In this document: positions 17,150 to 24,781 of the stretch, piece by piece | Layout: each line of letters starts with the position of its first letter | How positions within the stretch are numbered: position 1 is the stretch's first letter | NCBI RefSeq assembly: GCF_030285365.1 | Contig: NZ_JASVDS010000002.1 | Span: 1,054,001 to 1,118,000 of the forward strand | Reading direction: 5' to 3' | DNA length: 64,000 nt | From: Roseateles subflavus | GTDB lineage: Bacteria; Pseudomonadota; Gammaproteobacteria; Burkholderiales; Burkholderiaceae_C | Made by a program: the position numbers and the translations under genes | Notes under the pieces: generated by a model | Databases searched by the model: none | What the model saw: the letters and a program-made list of their open reading frames with translations, nothing else | Told to the model about the DNA's origin: nothing

Positions 17150-17983
17150 GTGACAAAGAAACAGGTTGCGCCACGCGGCCTCAAAAGAGGGGATTTGGTC
17201 GTTGAGGAGATCAAGCGGTGGATCACGGATCGCAACTTGACTCCCGGCGAGAAGCTCCCGAAGGAAGCTGAGCTGCAAGAGATGTTCGGCGTGAGCCGTG
17301 GGACGATGCGCGAGGCGCTCAAGGCCCTGGAAGTGCAGGGCCTCATTCGCCTGAGCACGGGCCCTGCCGGTGGCGCGACCATCGAGCGGGTGACGCTGGA
17401 CCGCACGTTCCAGTTCCTGCAGAACTACCTGTTCTTCCAGGACATCACCATCGGGGACATCTACGCCCTGCGTCGCATGCTGGAACCCGAGATGGCAGCC
17501 ATGGCGGTGCCGCATCTCACGGATGGCGACCTGGAGGCGCTCGCCCGGAGCATCGAGATCTCCGATCCGAGCGAGGACAACGTCCACCCGGCCGTGATGC
17601 AGCGGATCGAGGACCTGCGCTTCCACGACATCTTCGCCGAGGCCTGCCCCAATCCCTTCCTGCGCTTCCAGTGCCGGATGATCAATCGCATGCTGGAAAC
17701 CATGGTGGAGTCCTCCTTGCATGCCACCATGGACGAGCACCAGAGCCTGGGCGAGGCCGCCTGGCGGGCGCACAAGAAGATTCTTGTCGCGGCCCGCAAG
17801 GCGGATGCCGATGAGGTGCGCAAGCTCATGCACGCGCACATCGTCGAGAACCAGCGTCACCTGGATCTGCTGCAGGCCGGCCTGCGCAGCCGGCTGGTGC
17901 TGGATTCCGAGTTGCGTCTCGGAGCGGGACTGCCGGCGTCCCTGGGGCCGGTGAAGCCGCCCCGCCGCCAGCCCAAGCGCTGA
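17150..17983 (+). CDS. GntR family transcriptional regulator, FadR subfamily
   Basis: 277 residues. The N-terminal winged helix (ITDRNLTPGEKLPKEAELQE, then MFGVSRGTMREALKALEVQG) is followed by an all-helical FCD ligand domain with LRRMLEPEMAAMAV, RFHDIFAEACPNPFLRF and HKKILVAARKADADEVRKLM, whose Asp/His residues typically bind a metal. GTG start at 17150 follows GGAGCGGC. It lies 75 bp after the AA_synth gene in the same direction. It probably controls the amide locus in response to a carboxylate product of amide hydrolysis. The target site is a guess (see 10329). Confidence 0.85.
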   Translation: MTKKQVAPRGLKRGDLVVEEIKRWITDRNLTPGEKLPKEAELQEMFGVSRGTMREALKALEVQGLIRLSTGPAGGATIERVTLDRTFQFLQNYLFFQDITIGDIYALRRMLEPEMAAMAVPHLTDGDLEALARSIEISDPSEDNVHPAVMQRIEDLRFHDIFAEACPNPFLRFQCRMINRMLETMVESSLHATMDEHQSLGEAAWRAHKKILVAARKADADEVRKLMHAHIVENQRHLDLLQAGLRSRLVLDSELRLGAGLPASLGPVKPPRRQPKR

Positions 17984-17995
17984 GCGGCCGGACGC

Positions 17996-19198
17996 TCAAG
18001 CCAGCAGGGTGTCGCTGCGGCCGTCCCGCTGATGCAGGCGGGTGATCATCAGCCGCTGCATGTCGCCCGTGCCCTCGAGGATGTCATAGGCCTTGGCATC
18101 GCGGTAGAAGCGCTCGAAGACCGGGCGTGCGTGCAGCCCTTCCAATCCCACCGCCTGCAGCACGCTCTCGCCGATCTCCATCGCGATGCGGGAAGCGTAG
18201 GCCTTGGCCATCGAGGAGTCCTTGGAGACCGGCAGGCCCTGCTCGTGGCGCCAGGCCGCCTTGTGGCACAGGAAGCGCGCGGCGGAGATCCGCCCGCTGA
18301 TGCTGCTGAGGAGTTCCTTGACGTGCGCACGCCGCCAATGCATCGGCTTGGGCGCGTGGTGCTCGATGTACTCCGTGAGCTCGTCCAGCACGCGCGCGCA
18401 GCTCCCGACGATGACCGAGGCCAGCACCGGGCGGAAGTAGTCCCAGGAGCTTTGGGCGCCCGAGAACGCGTCGTGCAGTCTGCCCTCGTCTCCCCGCTGC
18501 AGCAGGGCCTCCCGGGGCACGATGCAGTCGCCGTAGGACAGCACGGCCAGCTGGCTGCCGCGCAGGCCCAGCATCTTCTCGAGCCGCACGACCTCGAAGC
18601 CGGGTGTGCGGCGGTCCACCGCAAAGGCCCGCACGCCGAATCTGCCCCGACTGGGATCGAGGGTGGCAAAGGTCACCACGAAGTCGGCGCGCGCACCGTT
18701 CGTGATGAAGCACTTGCTGCCACTCAGCACATAGCCTTCTGCACAGGGCCGCGCCCGCGTTCGCAGGGCCGTGGCATCGGACCCTCGGTCGGGCTCGGTG
18801 ATCGCGAATCCGCCCCACACGGGCACGTCGCTCTGGAATCGGGCGAACAGGGCGCGCTGCTGGTCCTGCGACGCCAGCGCCAGCAGCGGCGGCGTCGACA
18901 GTCCGGGGCCCGGCAGGGCGAGGGCCAGCGCCGGATCGGCATGGCCGAGCTGCTCCATGAGCAGCACGCGCTGCATCAAGGGCCACAGGCCTTCGTCACC
19001 GCCGTGGGCCGGGGGCACGAGGTTGAGATTGAGTGCACGCACATGGACCTGCTGCCAGAAGCTCTCGGGCACATTGCCGGTGGCGTCGACGTCGGCGGCA
19101 TGATCGCGCATGGCGCGGCAGAGCCCTTCCAGCGGCAGGCCGATGGCGTCGAGGCGTTGGCGCAGCATCTCCAACTGCATGTGGGTATTGAGATTCAT
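17996..19198 (-). CDS. Acyl-CoA dehydrogenase family protein in operon with luxI
   Basis: 400 residues with the complete acyl-CoA dehydrogenase fold. GFAITEPDRGSDATALRTRA is the FAD/substrate motif, SGSKCFITNGARADF follows, and the C-terminal AYDILEGTGDMQRLMIT carries the catalytic Glu at about residue 375. It therefore looks active. The start is 12 bp after the luxI stop, so it should be co-transcribed with the autoinducer synthase. It could introduce a double bond into the acyl chain used by LuxI, or act on an intermediate of the biosynthetic operon. Its stop faces the GntR gene, closing the minus-strand block. Confidence 0.85.
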   Translation of the reverse strand: MNLNTHMQLEMLRQRLDAIGLPLEGLCRAMRDHAADVDATGNVPESFWQQVHVRALNLNLVPPAHGGDEGLWPLMQRVLLMEQLGHADPALALALPGPGLSTPPLLALASQDQQRALFARFQSDVPVWGGFAITEPDRGSDATALRTRARPCAEGYVLSGSKCFITNGARADFVVTFATLDPSRGRFGVRAFAVDRRTPGFEVVRLEKMLGLRGSQLAVLSYGDCIVPREALLQRGDEGRLHDAFSGAQSSWDYFRPVLASVIVGSCARVLDELTEYIEHHAPKPMHWRRAHVKELLSSISGRISAARFLCHKAAWRHEQGLPVSKDSSMAKAYASRIAMEIGESVLQAVGLEGLHARPVFERFYRDAKAYDILEGTGDMQRLMITRLHQRDGRSDTLLA

Positions 19199-19210
19199 GA
19201 AGGCGTCCTT

Positions 19211-19849
19211 TCACGCTGGCAGGGTGTGGGCACAGGCGTCTTGCGGGGCACGCGACTCCCGGCACAGACGATGGGGAAGGCGGGTACGTTCCCGGACGTT
19301 CGCCAGGGCGGACGGGCTCACGCGCAGGCGCAGCGCGATGACCTCCGAGGCACCGACGACACGCGCCGGGCCGCATCGCTCGAAGCCCCATCCCAGGCCG
19401 ACGACGACCTTGCGGGCGTGCTCCTCGGTCATGACGGCCAGCATGTCGCTGATGCCGTGGTCGATCCCATACTCCAGGCAGGCGGTCACCAGCTCGGCGA
19501 CGGCCTGGCCCCGCTCGTGCGGTCGGAGATCGGGATCGGTGCCCAGGCGCGTCACCTCCCAGATCCGCGGGGATCGCGGTTGCGGTGCATAGGCCAGCAG
19601 GTCGGGCCACAGGCGCTCGATCATGTAGGGCGCCGTGGTCGGGAGCAGGCGCAGCAGTCCCGCAATGCCGCCATCAGACGCGCGGTTGACCAGATGAACG
19701 GCCTGCGGCGTGTCGAACTGATCGAACTCCAGGCGTTGCTGCGTGGGCAGCTGCCAGCCGGCGTGCTCGACAAACACTCGGTACCGGAATCGGTAGAGCT
19801 CCTGCGCCAGGCTCGAGCCGGCGCGCAAGTCGCGGACAACGTCAATCAT
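19211..19849 (-). CDS. Acyl-homoserine-lactone synthase (LuxI family)
   Basis: 212 residues. All ten positions conserved in LuxI enzymes are filled with the family spacing: R22, F26, W32, E41, D43, D46, R67, W81 (usually Phe), E98 and R101. It transfers an acyl group from acyl-ACP or acyl-CoA to S-adenosylmethionine and lactonises the product. The threonine after E98 (EVTRLGTD) and the unusual C-terminal tail (residues after about 175) do not settle the acyl chain length. ATG 19849 follows AGGAG by seven bases. A lux-box-like dyad lies 55 bp upstream, fitting positive autoregulation by the LuxR at 20118. Confidence 0.92.
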   Translation of the reverse strand: MIDVVRDLRAGSSLAQELYRFRYRVFVEHAGWQLPTQQRLEFDQFDTPQAVHLVNRASDGGIAGLLRLLPTTAPYMIERLWPDLLAYAPQPRSPRIWEVTRLGTDPDLRPHERGQAVAELVTACLEYGIDHGISDMLAVMTEEHARKVVVGLGWGFERCGPARVVGASEVIALRLRVSPSALANVRERTRLPHRLCRESRAPQDACAHTLPA

Positions 19850-19876
19850 GGTTGGACTCCTAAGGTGGTGCGAGGC

Positions 19877-19923
19877 ATGCTAGAAAAGGGGTTCGAAGCC
19901 CGCACCTACTCAGGCAAGCAGCT
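19877..19923 (-). promoter_or_regulatory. lux-box-like dyad and -10 candidate before luxI
   Basis: ACCTACTCAGGCAAGCAGCT (19904-19923) fits the CT-N12-AG core of LuxR-family sites. On the minus strand it is followed after 21 bp by TAGCAT (19882-19877), the geometry of LuxR-activated promoters where the box replaces the -35. It shares 12 of 20 bases, including ACCT and AGGCA, with the better dyad at 31354. Confidence 0.5.
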
Positions 19924-20117
19924 GGATCAAGCGGGCGGGCGGAAGTTCTCTCGACGGGCAAGTGACGCCTGAAGTCCGCGTCCATCCGCTCGTGCGGTGC
20001 AAGCGTGAGGACGTTCGCCAGCGCACGCGATGCCGCTGGCGATGCGGTCCGCGATGGCCCCTGCCTGAGTGGCCCCGTCCGCGGCGCTGGAGCCAGGGCC
20101 CGGGATCAAGGTCAGGA

Positions 20118-20846
20118 TCAGGGCAGGTGGATCAGGCCGAGGCTCACGGCGCGCACGGCCGCGGTCACACGGCTCGCGGTGTCGAACTTCCGCATCGCGT
20201 TCTTGAGATGGAAGTTGACCGTGTGCTCTGAAACGGCCATCAACTGGCCGATGTCCCACGACGACTTCCCCTGCGCCACCCATTCCAGGCACTCGCTTTC
20301 CCGTGGCGTGAGGTCCACCCAAGGGCCTTTGCGCACGGCGCCGCTGAGTGCGCTGTAGCGGGCATGGAAGATCACCACCATGGCATGCGCCTGCGCCTGG
20401 GCGAGTTCATGCGAGGCGGAGGTGGCGCACGCGCTGCCGTCGGTCGCCAGGGTGGCGAGAAAGACCCGGCCCCAGGGTTCATGGATCGGAATGGCAAGGC
20501 CGCGGTTCAGCCCGGCCTCGTTGGCCTCCTGCAGGACGAGCTGCTCGCGCCCGTTCTGCACAGGCAGATCGTTCCATTGGTAGGGCGCGATCGTGCTGCG
20601 CGCATGGCGGATGACGGGATCCTTGCTGAAGTAGTCCTGCTCCCGGTAGCGGTGGACCCACTGGGCGGGATAGTTCACCGCAACGATGCGATGGTCCCTG
20701 GCAGCATTCGCCGTCGCGCTGGTCCTGGCATCCCAGCAACTGAAGGAATAGAGCTGATAGTCGAGGCACTGAACGGCCTTCTCGAAGGCTTCGATCAGAT
20801 CGGCCACGGTGTCGGCCTGGCGGGCCTCTTCGATGTAGTCGCGCAT
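20118..20846 (-). CDS. LuxR family quorum-sensing regulator
   Basis: 242 residues. The autoinducer-binding domain keeps W63, Y67, D76, P77 and W91, the lactone-contacting set of TraR/LasR-type receptors. The C-terminal GerE-type helix-turn-helix is LTPRESECLEWVAQGKSSWD followed by IGQLMAVSEHTVNFHLKN. ATG 20846 was chosen over a frame open 56 codons further upstream because GGGAG lies six bases before it and similarity starts there. It sits 268 bp upstream of luxI and 195 bp downstream of the biosynthetic operon, all on the same strand. Confidence 0.92.
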   Translation of the reverse strand: MRDYIEEARQADTVADLIEAFEKAVQCLDYQLYSFSCWDARTSATANAARDHRIVAVNYPAQWVHRYREQDYFSKDPVIRHARSTIAPYQWNDLPVQNGREQLVLQEANEAGLNRGLAIPIHEPWGRVFLATLATDGSACATSASHELAQAQAHAMVVIFHARYSALSGAVRKGPWVDLTPRESECLEWVAQGKSSWDIGQLMAVSEHTVNFHLKNAMRKFDTASRVTAAVRAVSLGLIHLP

Positions 20847-21008
20847 CTGGTACTCCCACAACACCGCGAGCGACCGGGGCGTTCTTCCGACGCATCCCAA
20901 TGTGCACTCGCACGCCCTCCAGTGAGCTTGCGCGCCGCTGTTCAAGCGTACGGGGGCCGATGGCTTCACCCACACCTTGAACGCCCCATCGCGTCGCGCG
21001 GTGTGCCT

Positions 21009-21027
21009 TCTCACGGCGAGCGTGAGA
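21009..21027 (-). terminator. Hairpin between the biosynthetic operon and luxR
   Basis: TCTCACG (21009-21015), loop GCGAG, CGTGAGA (21021-21027): a perfect 7-bp stem 15 bp after the last KAS III-like gene. No U tract follows on the minus strand, so it may be a processing, pausing or Rho-linked element rather than a full terminator. Confidence 0.3.
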
Positions 21028-21041
21028 CTAGCACGGGGCCT

Positions 21042-22025
21042 TCAGATTCCAGGGGACCGACCCCGCTGAGAGGAATGACAGTTGCCAAGGGCCATCGTCG
21101 CGAACGAGCCGTTGTTGCCCGACATGAAGAGGAGCAGGTTGCTGGCGCGATCGAGCGAAGAATGCCTCAGCAAGTCGGTCAGATTGATGACGACGTCGCT
21201 GCACATCACATGCCCATGATGGGCGACGTTGGTGGTGAAAACCCATTCCGCAGGCATGTGCAGGCTTCGCGCGACGCGCTCGAAGACATGGCGGTCCACA
21301 TTGATGGGAAGCAGGTGCCGGAAGTCGCCCAGGCGCAGGCCGCTGGCCTGAGCCGTGCGGCTCACGAGCCGATGCGCGACGAGTCCGTACAGCGCCCGGT
21401 ATTCATGGGCACGCGCCTGCGGCCGGCGGAATCCGGCGTGGTGCCGGCCGTCCACATGGCCGGCGAAGGCGATCGCCCGGTTGTAGGGATGGTGCCGGGA
21501 TACCAGCAGGGCGCTCGCACCGTCGCTCTCGAATGAGAAGGCCCCGAGGTTGCGGTAGTGCTCGCCACAGGCACGGTCGGCACTCACGAGCAGCACGCGA
21601 TCGAGTGCCGGGTCGGCATGGAACAGGCTCCTCATGAGCCGCAGGGCGGCAAGCAGGCTGGCGCAGTTCTGCCCGCTCAGGGCGAAGGACCGGGCGCGGC
21701 TCATGCCGAAGGCGGCGGTCAGGCGGCCCGGCAGGCTGGCGGGGGCCGGCGGCGTGCTGGTCGGCAGGGAGTGAACGAACACCAGCAGATCCACGGACAG
21801 CGGATCGATGGGATGCTCCTCCAGCAGGGCCTGCATCGCACCCCGTGCCAGCGTCTCGACGGAGGCCTCGCCGGCCTGATGGAAGTGCATCATGCCGTTC
21901 TCGTGCAGCTGAGTCAGGACCTCGCCGGGGAGGCCCTGTTGCCGCACCCAGTCGGCGACAGGCCTGCGCGGTGGCAGGTAGTGGCTGGCGGCCTCGATGC
22001 CGAAGAGGGACGTCGGGTGGCTCAT
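21042..22025 (-). CDS. KAS III-like protein D (C-N-D variant triad)
   Basis: 327 residues with the thiolase fold of FabH-like enzymes. The nucleophile region LSGQNCASLLAALRLM places the active Cys at 121. Where FabH has its first His there is Asn242 (LLPINVDRH). The later motif GHVMCSD (H272, D277) replaces the usual Asn loop and matches the GHVFGSD of protein B (29021). So the Cys is kept but the His/Asn pair is altered, as in KAS III-related acyltransferases and specialised-metabolite enzymes. ATG 22025 overlaps the stop of protein C. It is the last gene of the operon. Confidence 0.8.
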   Translation of the reverse strand: MSHPTSLFGIEAASHYLPPRRPVADWVRQQGLPGEVLTQLHENGMMHFHQAGEASVETLARGAMQALLEEHPIDPLSVDLLVFVHSLPTSTPPAPASLPGRLTAAFGMSRARSFALSGQNCASLLAALRLMRSLFHADPALDRVLLVSADRACGEHYRNLGAFSFESDGASALLVSRHHPYNRAIAFAGHVDGRHHAGFRRPQARAHEYRALYGLVAHRLVSRTAQASGLRLGDFRHLLPINVDRHVFERVARSLHMPAEWVFTTNVAHHGHVMCSDVVINLTDLLRHSSLDRASNLLLFMSGNNGSFATMALGNCHSSQRGRSPGI

Positions 22026-23065
22026 GACCCGTCCTCCGCGTCCGTCCCCGAATGGCGCAGCAGGCAGCAGGCGGCTTCCCCCTGCAGTCCCACGCTCCAC
22101 AGCAGGCCCAGCTCCGCCTGGTGCGGGGCCTCGCGGTCGGCCAGCAGATGCAGATTGGCCAGCGCCTCCGCGGCGGCCAGGTGACCGCGCCGGGCCGAGT
22201 CCCGGATCGTGCGGACATGCTCGAGCCCGGCTTCACGCAGGATGTGGAGGCTGAGCGCCGGATCCAGGCAGGGCAGCACGGTGAAGCCGATCTCGGCTGG
22301 CGTGAGGCTCTCGGCGTCCATGAGGCCGCGGATCGCTCGCGGCGCCTGCTCGCCCATGAGGACCATCACCGCGGGCGCGGTGCTGTCGAAGGGCGAGGGC
22401 GCGTTGGGTGCGTTGACGAGATGGACTTCGCCGAGCTGCCATCCCGGGCGTCCCGCGGGTTCGATCATGACGGCCGCCGCCCCGTCCTCGAAGAGGGCGG
22501 CGCGGCCAAAGCTCCGCACAAAGGGATGGATCCACTTCTCGGCGCCGACGATGAGCGCGCGCTCGAGTGCCGGCTCCTCCTGGAGCAGAGCGGAGGCCAG
22601 CCGCACGGCCAATAGCGCGCTGCAGAGATTCTGCGAGATGCAGAAGACCAGCGGCGTGGCCAGGCCCAGCTCGTACTGCAGGCGCCCGCCGATGGCGTCG
22701 GCGACGTCCTCGTTGGCGGACGCATGGCAGTAGATGATGACGCCGATGCCGGGCTGCGCCTGGCGCCCGCCGGCCGCTTGCAAGGTGGCCAGCAGCGCGC
22801 GGGCCGCGCCGAGCGCGAGGTCCGAGGCCGTCAGCCCGGGCTCCGCCATGTGCAGGAGTGCCGGTGCCGCGGTGTGCATCTCCTCGATGTGCGGTAGCGG
22901 CGGGTCTCCCCAGCGGCCGAACGGCAGGTTGAAGTCACCGCCGGGCTCCGTCAGGTACAGGCTGCTGGCCGTTCGCTGCTGGGCGCGAAGACCGTGGAAC
23001 CAGGTCCGGGATGGAGGGAGGCACAGGCTGCTGCCTGTCATCGTGCATCGCCACATGTCGTTCAT
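22022..23065 (-). CDS. KAS III-like protein C (divergent)
   Basis: 347 residues. The thiolase-fold nucleophile region FCISQNLCSALLAVRLASALL (quoted only to outline) places a Cys at 148, and EDGAAAVMIEP is a family hallmark. The catalytic His position holds Cys266 (VLPCLDP), and a GHLAAAE motif (H295, E300) corresponds to GHVFGSD/GHVMCSD in proteins B and D. The N-terminal 60 residues are unlike FabH. ATG 23065, eight bases after GGAGG, was preferred to a TTG at 23092. It overlaps protein D by 4 bp, so C and D may form a complex. Activity uncertain. Confidence 0.75.
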   Translation of the reverse strand: MNDMWRCTMTGSSLCLPPSRTWFHGLRAQQRTASSLYLTEPGGDFNLPFGRWGDPPLPHIEEMHTAAPALLHMAEPGLTASDLALGAARALLATLQAAGGRQAQPGIGVIIYCHASANEDVADAIGGRLQYELGLATPLVFCISQNLCSALLAVRLASALLQEEPALERALIVGAEKWIHPFVRSFGRAALFEDGAAAVMIEPAGRPGWQLGEVHLVNAPNAPSPFDSTAPAVMVLMGEQAPRAIRGLMDAESLTPAEIGFTVLPCLDPALSLHILREAGLEHVRTIRDSARRGHLAAAEALANLHLLADREAPHQAELGLLWSVGLQGEAACCLLRHSGTDAEDGS

Positions 23066-23084
23066 CTCGGTGCCCTCCGGTGGC

Positions 23085-23636
23085 TCAGGCAACGGGGGTC
23101 TGCGTTGCCGGGGGTGTCTGATGGAAATGCTCGGGAAGCAGTTCCAGGTGGATGCGCGACAGGACCTGCCCGTCGATGCAATGGCAGGCCCGCTGCGTTC
23201 CGAAGCGCTGAAAGCCGACGCTGGTGAGCAGCCTCAGTGAGCGGGTGTTGGATTCCACGACCCAGGCATTGATGGATCGCCGGGCCAGGGTGTGGAAGCC
23301 GAGGTGGAGCAGCGCACGCGTGGCCTCGGCGGTGATGCCCGCATAGGCGGACTGCTGCCGGTCGCGCACCACCCAGAAATGCGCGGTGCCGAAGGGGTGG
23401 AGCACGTCACTCAGGACGGCCACGCCCAGCGCCGTGTCCCGCCCCTGCTCGCCGAAGACCCGCATGCAGTAGTGCGCGCTGCGGGCCATCACGTTCAGCG
23501 CGGTGGTGCTGATCTGCTGGCGGCCCTGGCCGAAGTCGAACCAGGCATGCACCGAGGGGCGCTGCATCCAGGACTGGATGCGCAGCAGGTCATCGGTCCG
23601 CGGGCTGCGCAGGAAGAAGCGAGCTTGCCCGGTCAC
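23085..23636 (-). CDS. GNAT family N-acyltransferase
   Basis: 183 residues. ARFFLRSPRTDDLLRIQSWM, then FGTAHFWVVRDRQQSAYAGI, ATRALLHLGFHTLARRSINA and WVVESNTRSLRLLTSVGFQR match the GNAT acetyltransferase fold (RimJ-like), including the asparagine-containing V-E-S-N-T-R-S CoA region. It could acylate a free amine on the pathway product, for example one released by the PLP decarboxylase, or serve self-resistance. GTG 23636 overlaps the stop of the acyl-CoA-dehydrogenase-like gene as GTGA. The frame is open far upstream without similarity, so the coupled GTG is the best start. Confidence 0.75.
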   Translation of the reverse strand: MTGQARFFLRSPRTDDLLRIQSWMQRPSVHAWFDFGQGRQQISTTALNVMARSAHYCMRVFGEQGRDTALGVAVLSDVLHPFGTAHFWVVRDRQQSAYAGITAEATRALLHLGFHTLARRSINAWVVESNTRSLRLLTSVGFQRFGTQRACHCIDGQVLSRIHLELLPEHFHQTPPATQTPVA

Positions 23637-24763
23637 AGGCGGCTCCCGTGCTTGAGCGCCTCCGGCCTGCCCTGGGACTCCACCTCGGACTCCACCTCGG
23701 ACAGCGTCTCGGCGACCTCGAGCAGCACCAGACTGAGCAGGCGGGCGTCCTGGAAGCGCCGCGCCGGCGGGAAGCCCTCGACATAACCGTGCCCGCCGCA
23801 CACCTGGACGGCGTGCCGGTGGATCTCCATGCTGGCGCTGACCAGCTGCTTGACCATCGACAGGAAGTGGCCGTCCGGCAGTGTGTCGCCGTTGCCGAGG
23901 CGAGCGGCGACATCCCACACCTGCAGGCGCAAGGCGTCGCAGGCGGTCGCCATGTCCGCGAGCTTCAAGGCCACGGCCTGATGGTGGATCAGCGGATGGC
24001 GAAAGGCCGTGCGCTCCTGCGCGTAGCTGAAGGCGAAGGCCGTGGCGGCACGGGCCGCGCCGGCCAGCAGACCGGCCAGCCACAACCCCTGCCAGACCAT
24101 CATCGTCCGGCAGGCCTCCGGGGTGACCGGGCTGCTGAAGCCGGTGCCGTGGATGTCCTCGGCCGGGGGCAGCCGCACCAGTCGCAGCCCCTCGGCCCGG
24201 TGGTCCTGATGGGCGTTCGCGAGCAGTCCCTTCACGGCCTCGGGGTCCAGCCAGCGAAGGCGCCAGTTCCCCGGGGACGAGGGCGTCAGCGCGAGCAGAC
24301 CGGAGGCCTGTCGCGGCAGCAGCACGAAGGTGGCCTCGCCGGCGGGGGAGGCGATCGCCAGCGGCAGGGCGGTCTGCTCCGTCAGCAGCGCCTCCGCGTT
24401 CAGCGGGAGCAGCTTGGCCAGCCATTCGTGATGGCGGCTGATGGCCAGGGCGGGCAGCGACAGCGTGAGCTCGGCCGCCAGGGCCAGGGGCCCGCCGGCG
24501 AGCTCCTCCAGGAGCAGGCACAGATCGAGGGGCGTGATGGCGAGGCCGCCTTCGCGCTCGGACATCACCGCGGCGGCCAGACCGAGCTGCTGGGCCGCCC
24601 GGCGGGCCTCGTGGTGGTGACGCTCGTTCGCCGCATCGCCCAGCAGGGGGTGCAGGCGTTCGCGCGCGTACCGGCGGACCGGCTCCAGCATCTGGCGCTG
24701 GTCGTCGCTCAGCCGCAGGGAGAAGGGCGCGGAGGTGGGGGGGCAGAGGGTTGCGGAGGGCAT
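23633..24763 (-). CDS. Acyl-CoA dehydrogenase-like protein, catalytic Glu motif not found
   Basis: 376 residues. FSLRLSDDQRQMLEPVRRYA at the start, YAQERTAFRHPLIHHQAVAL and VCGGHGYVEGFPPARRFQDA near the end are acyl-CoA dehydrogenase landmarks. The YEGT-type segment that normally carries the catalytic base is replaced by DARLLSLVLLEVAETL, and the middle FAD/substrate domain is weak. It may be an oxidase, a lyase, or a non-catalytic partner. An SEVESEVES direct repeat lies at the tail. AAGGAG precedes ATG 24763. It follows the decarboxylase by 18 bp and overlaps the GNAT gene. Confidence 0.7.
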   Translation of the reverse strand: MPSATLCPPTSAPFSLRLSDDQRQMLEPVRRYARERLHPLLGDAANERHHHEARRAAQQLGLAAAVMSEREGGLAITPLDLCLLLEELAGGPLALAAELTLSLPALAISRHHEWLAKLLPLNAEALLTEQTALPLAIASPAGEATFVLLPRQASGLLALTPSSPGNWRLRWLDPEAVKGLLANAHQDHRAEGLRLVRLPPAEDIHGTGFSSPVTPEACRTMMVWQGLWLAGLLAGAARAATAFAFSYAQERTAFRHPLIHHQAVALKLADMATACDALRLQVWDVAARLGNGDTLPDGHFLSMVKQLVSASMEIHRHAVQVCGGHGYVEGFPPARRFQDARLLSLVLLEVAETLSEVESEVESQGRPEALKHGSRL

Positions 24764-24781
24764 GTCGGCTCCTTGTCCGTG

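Noticed and set aside
21009-21027. Hairpin before luxR considered as a third lux box
   Set aside because: The CT to AG distance is 13, not 12, and no -10 candidate lies at the right distance; kept only as a hairpin.
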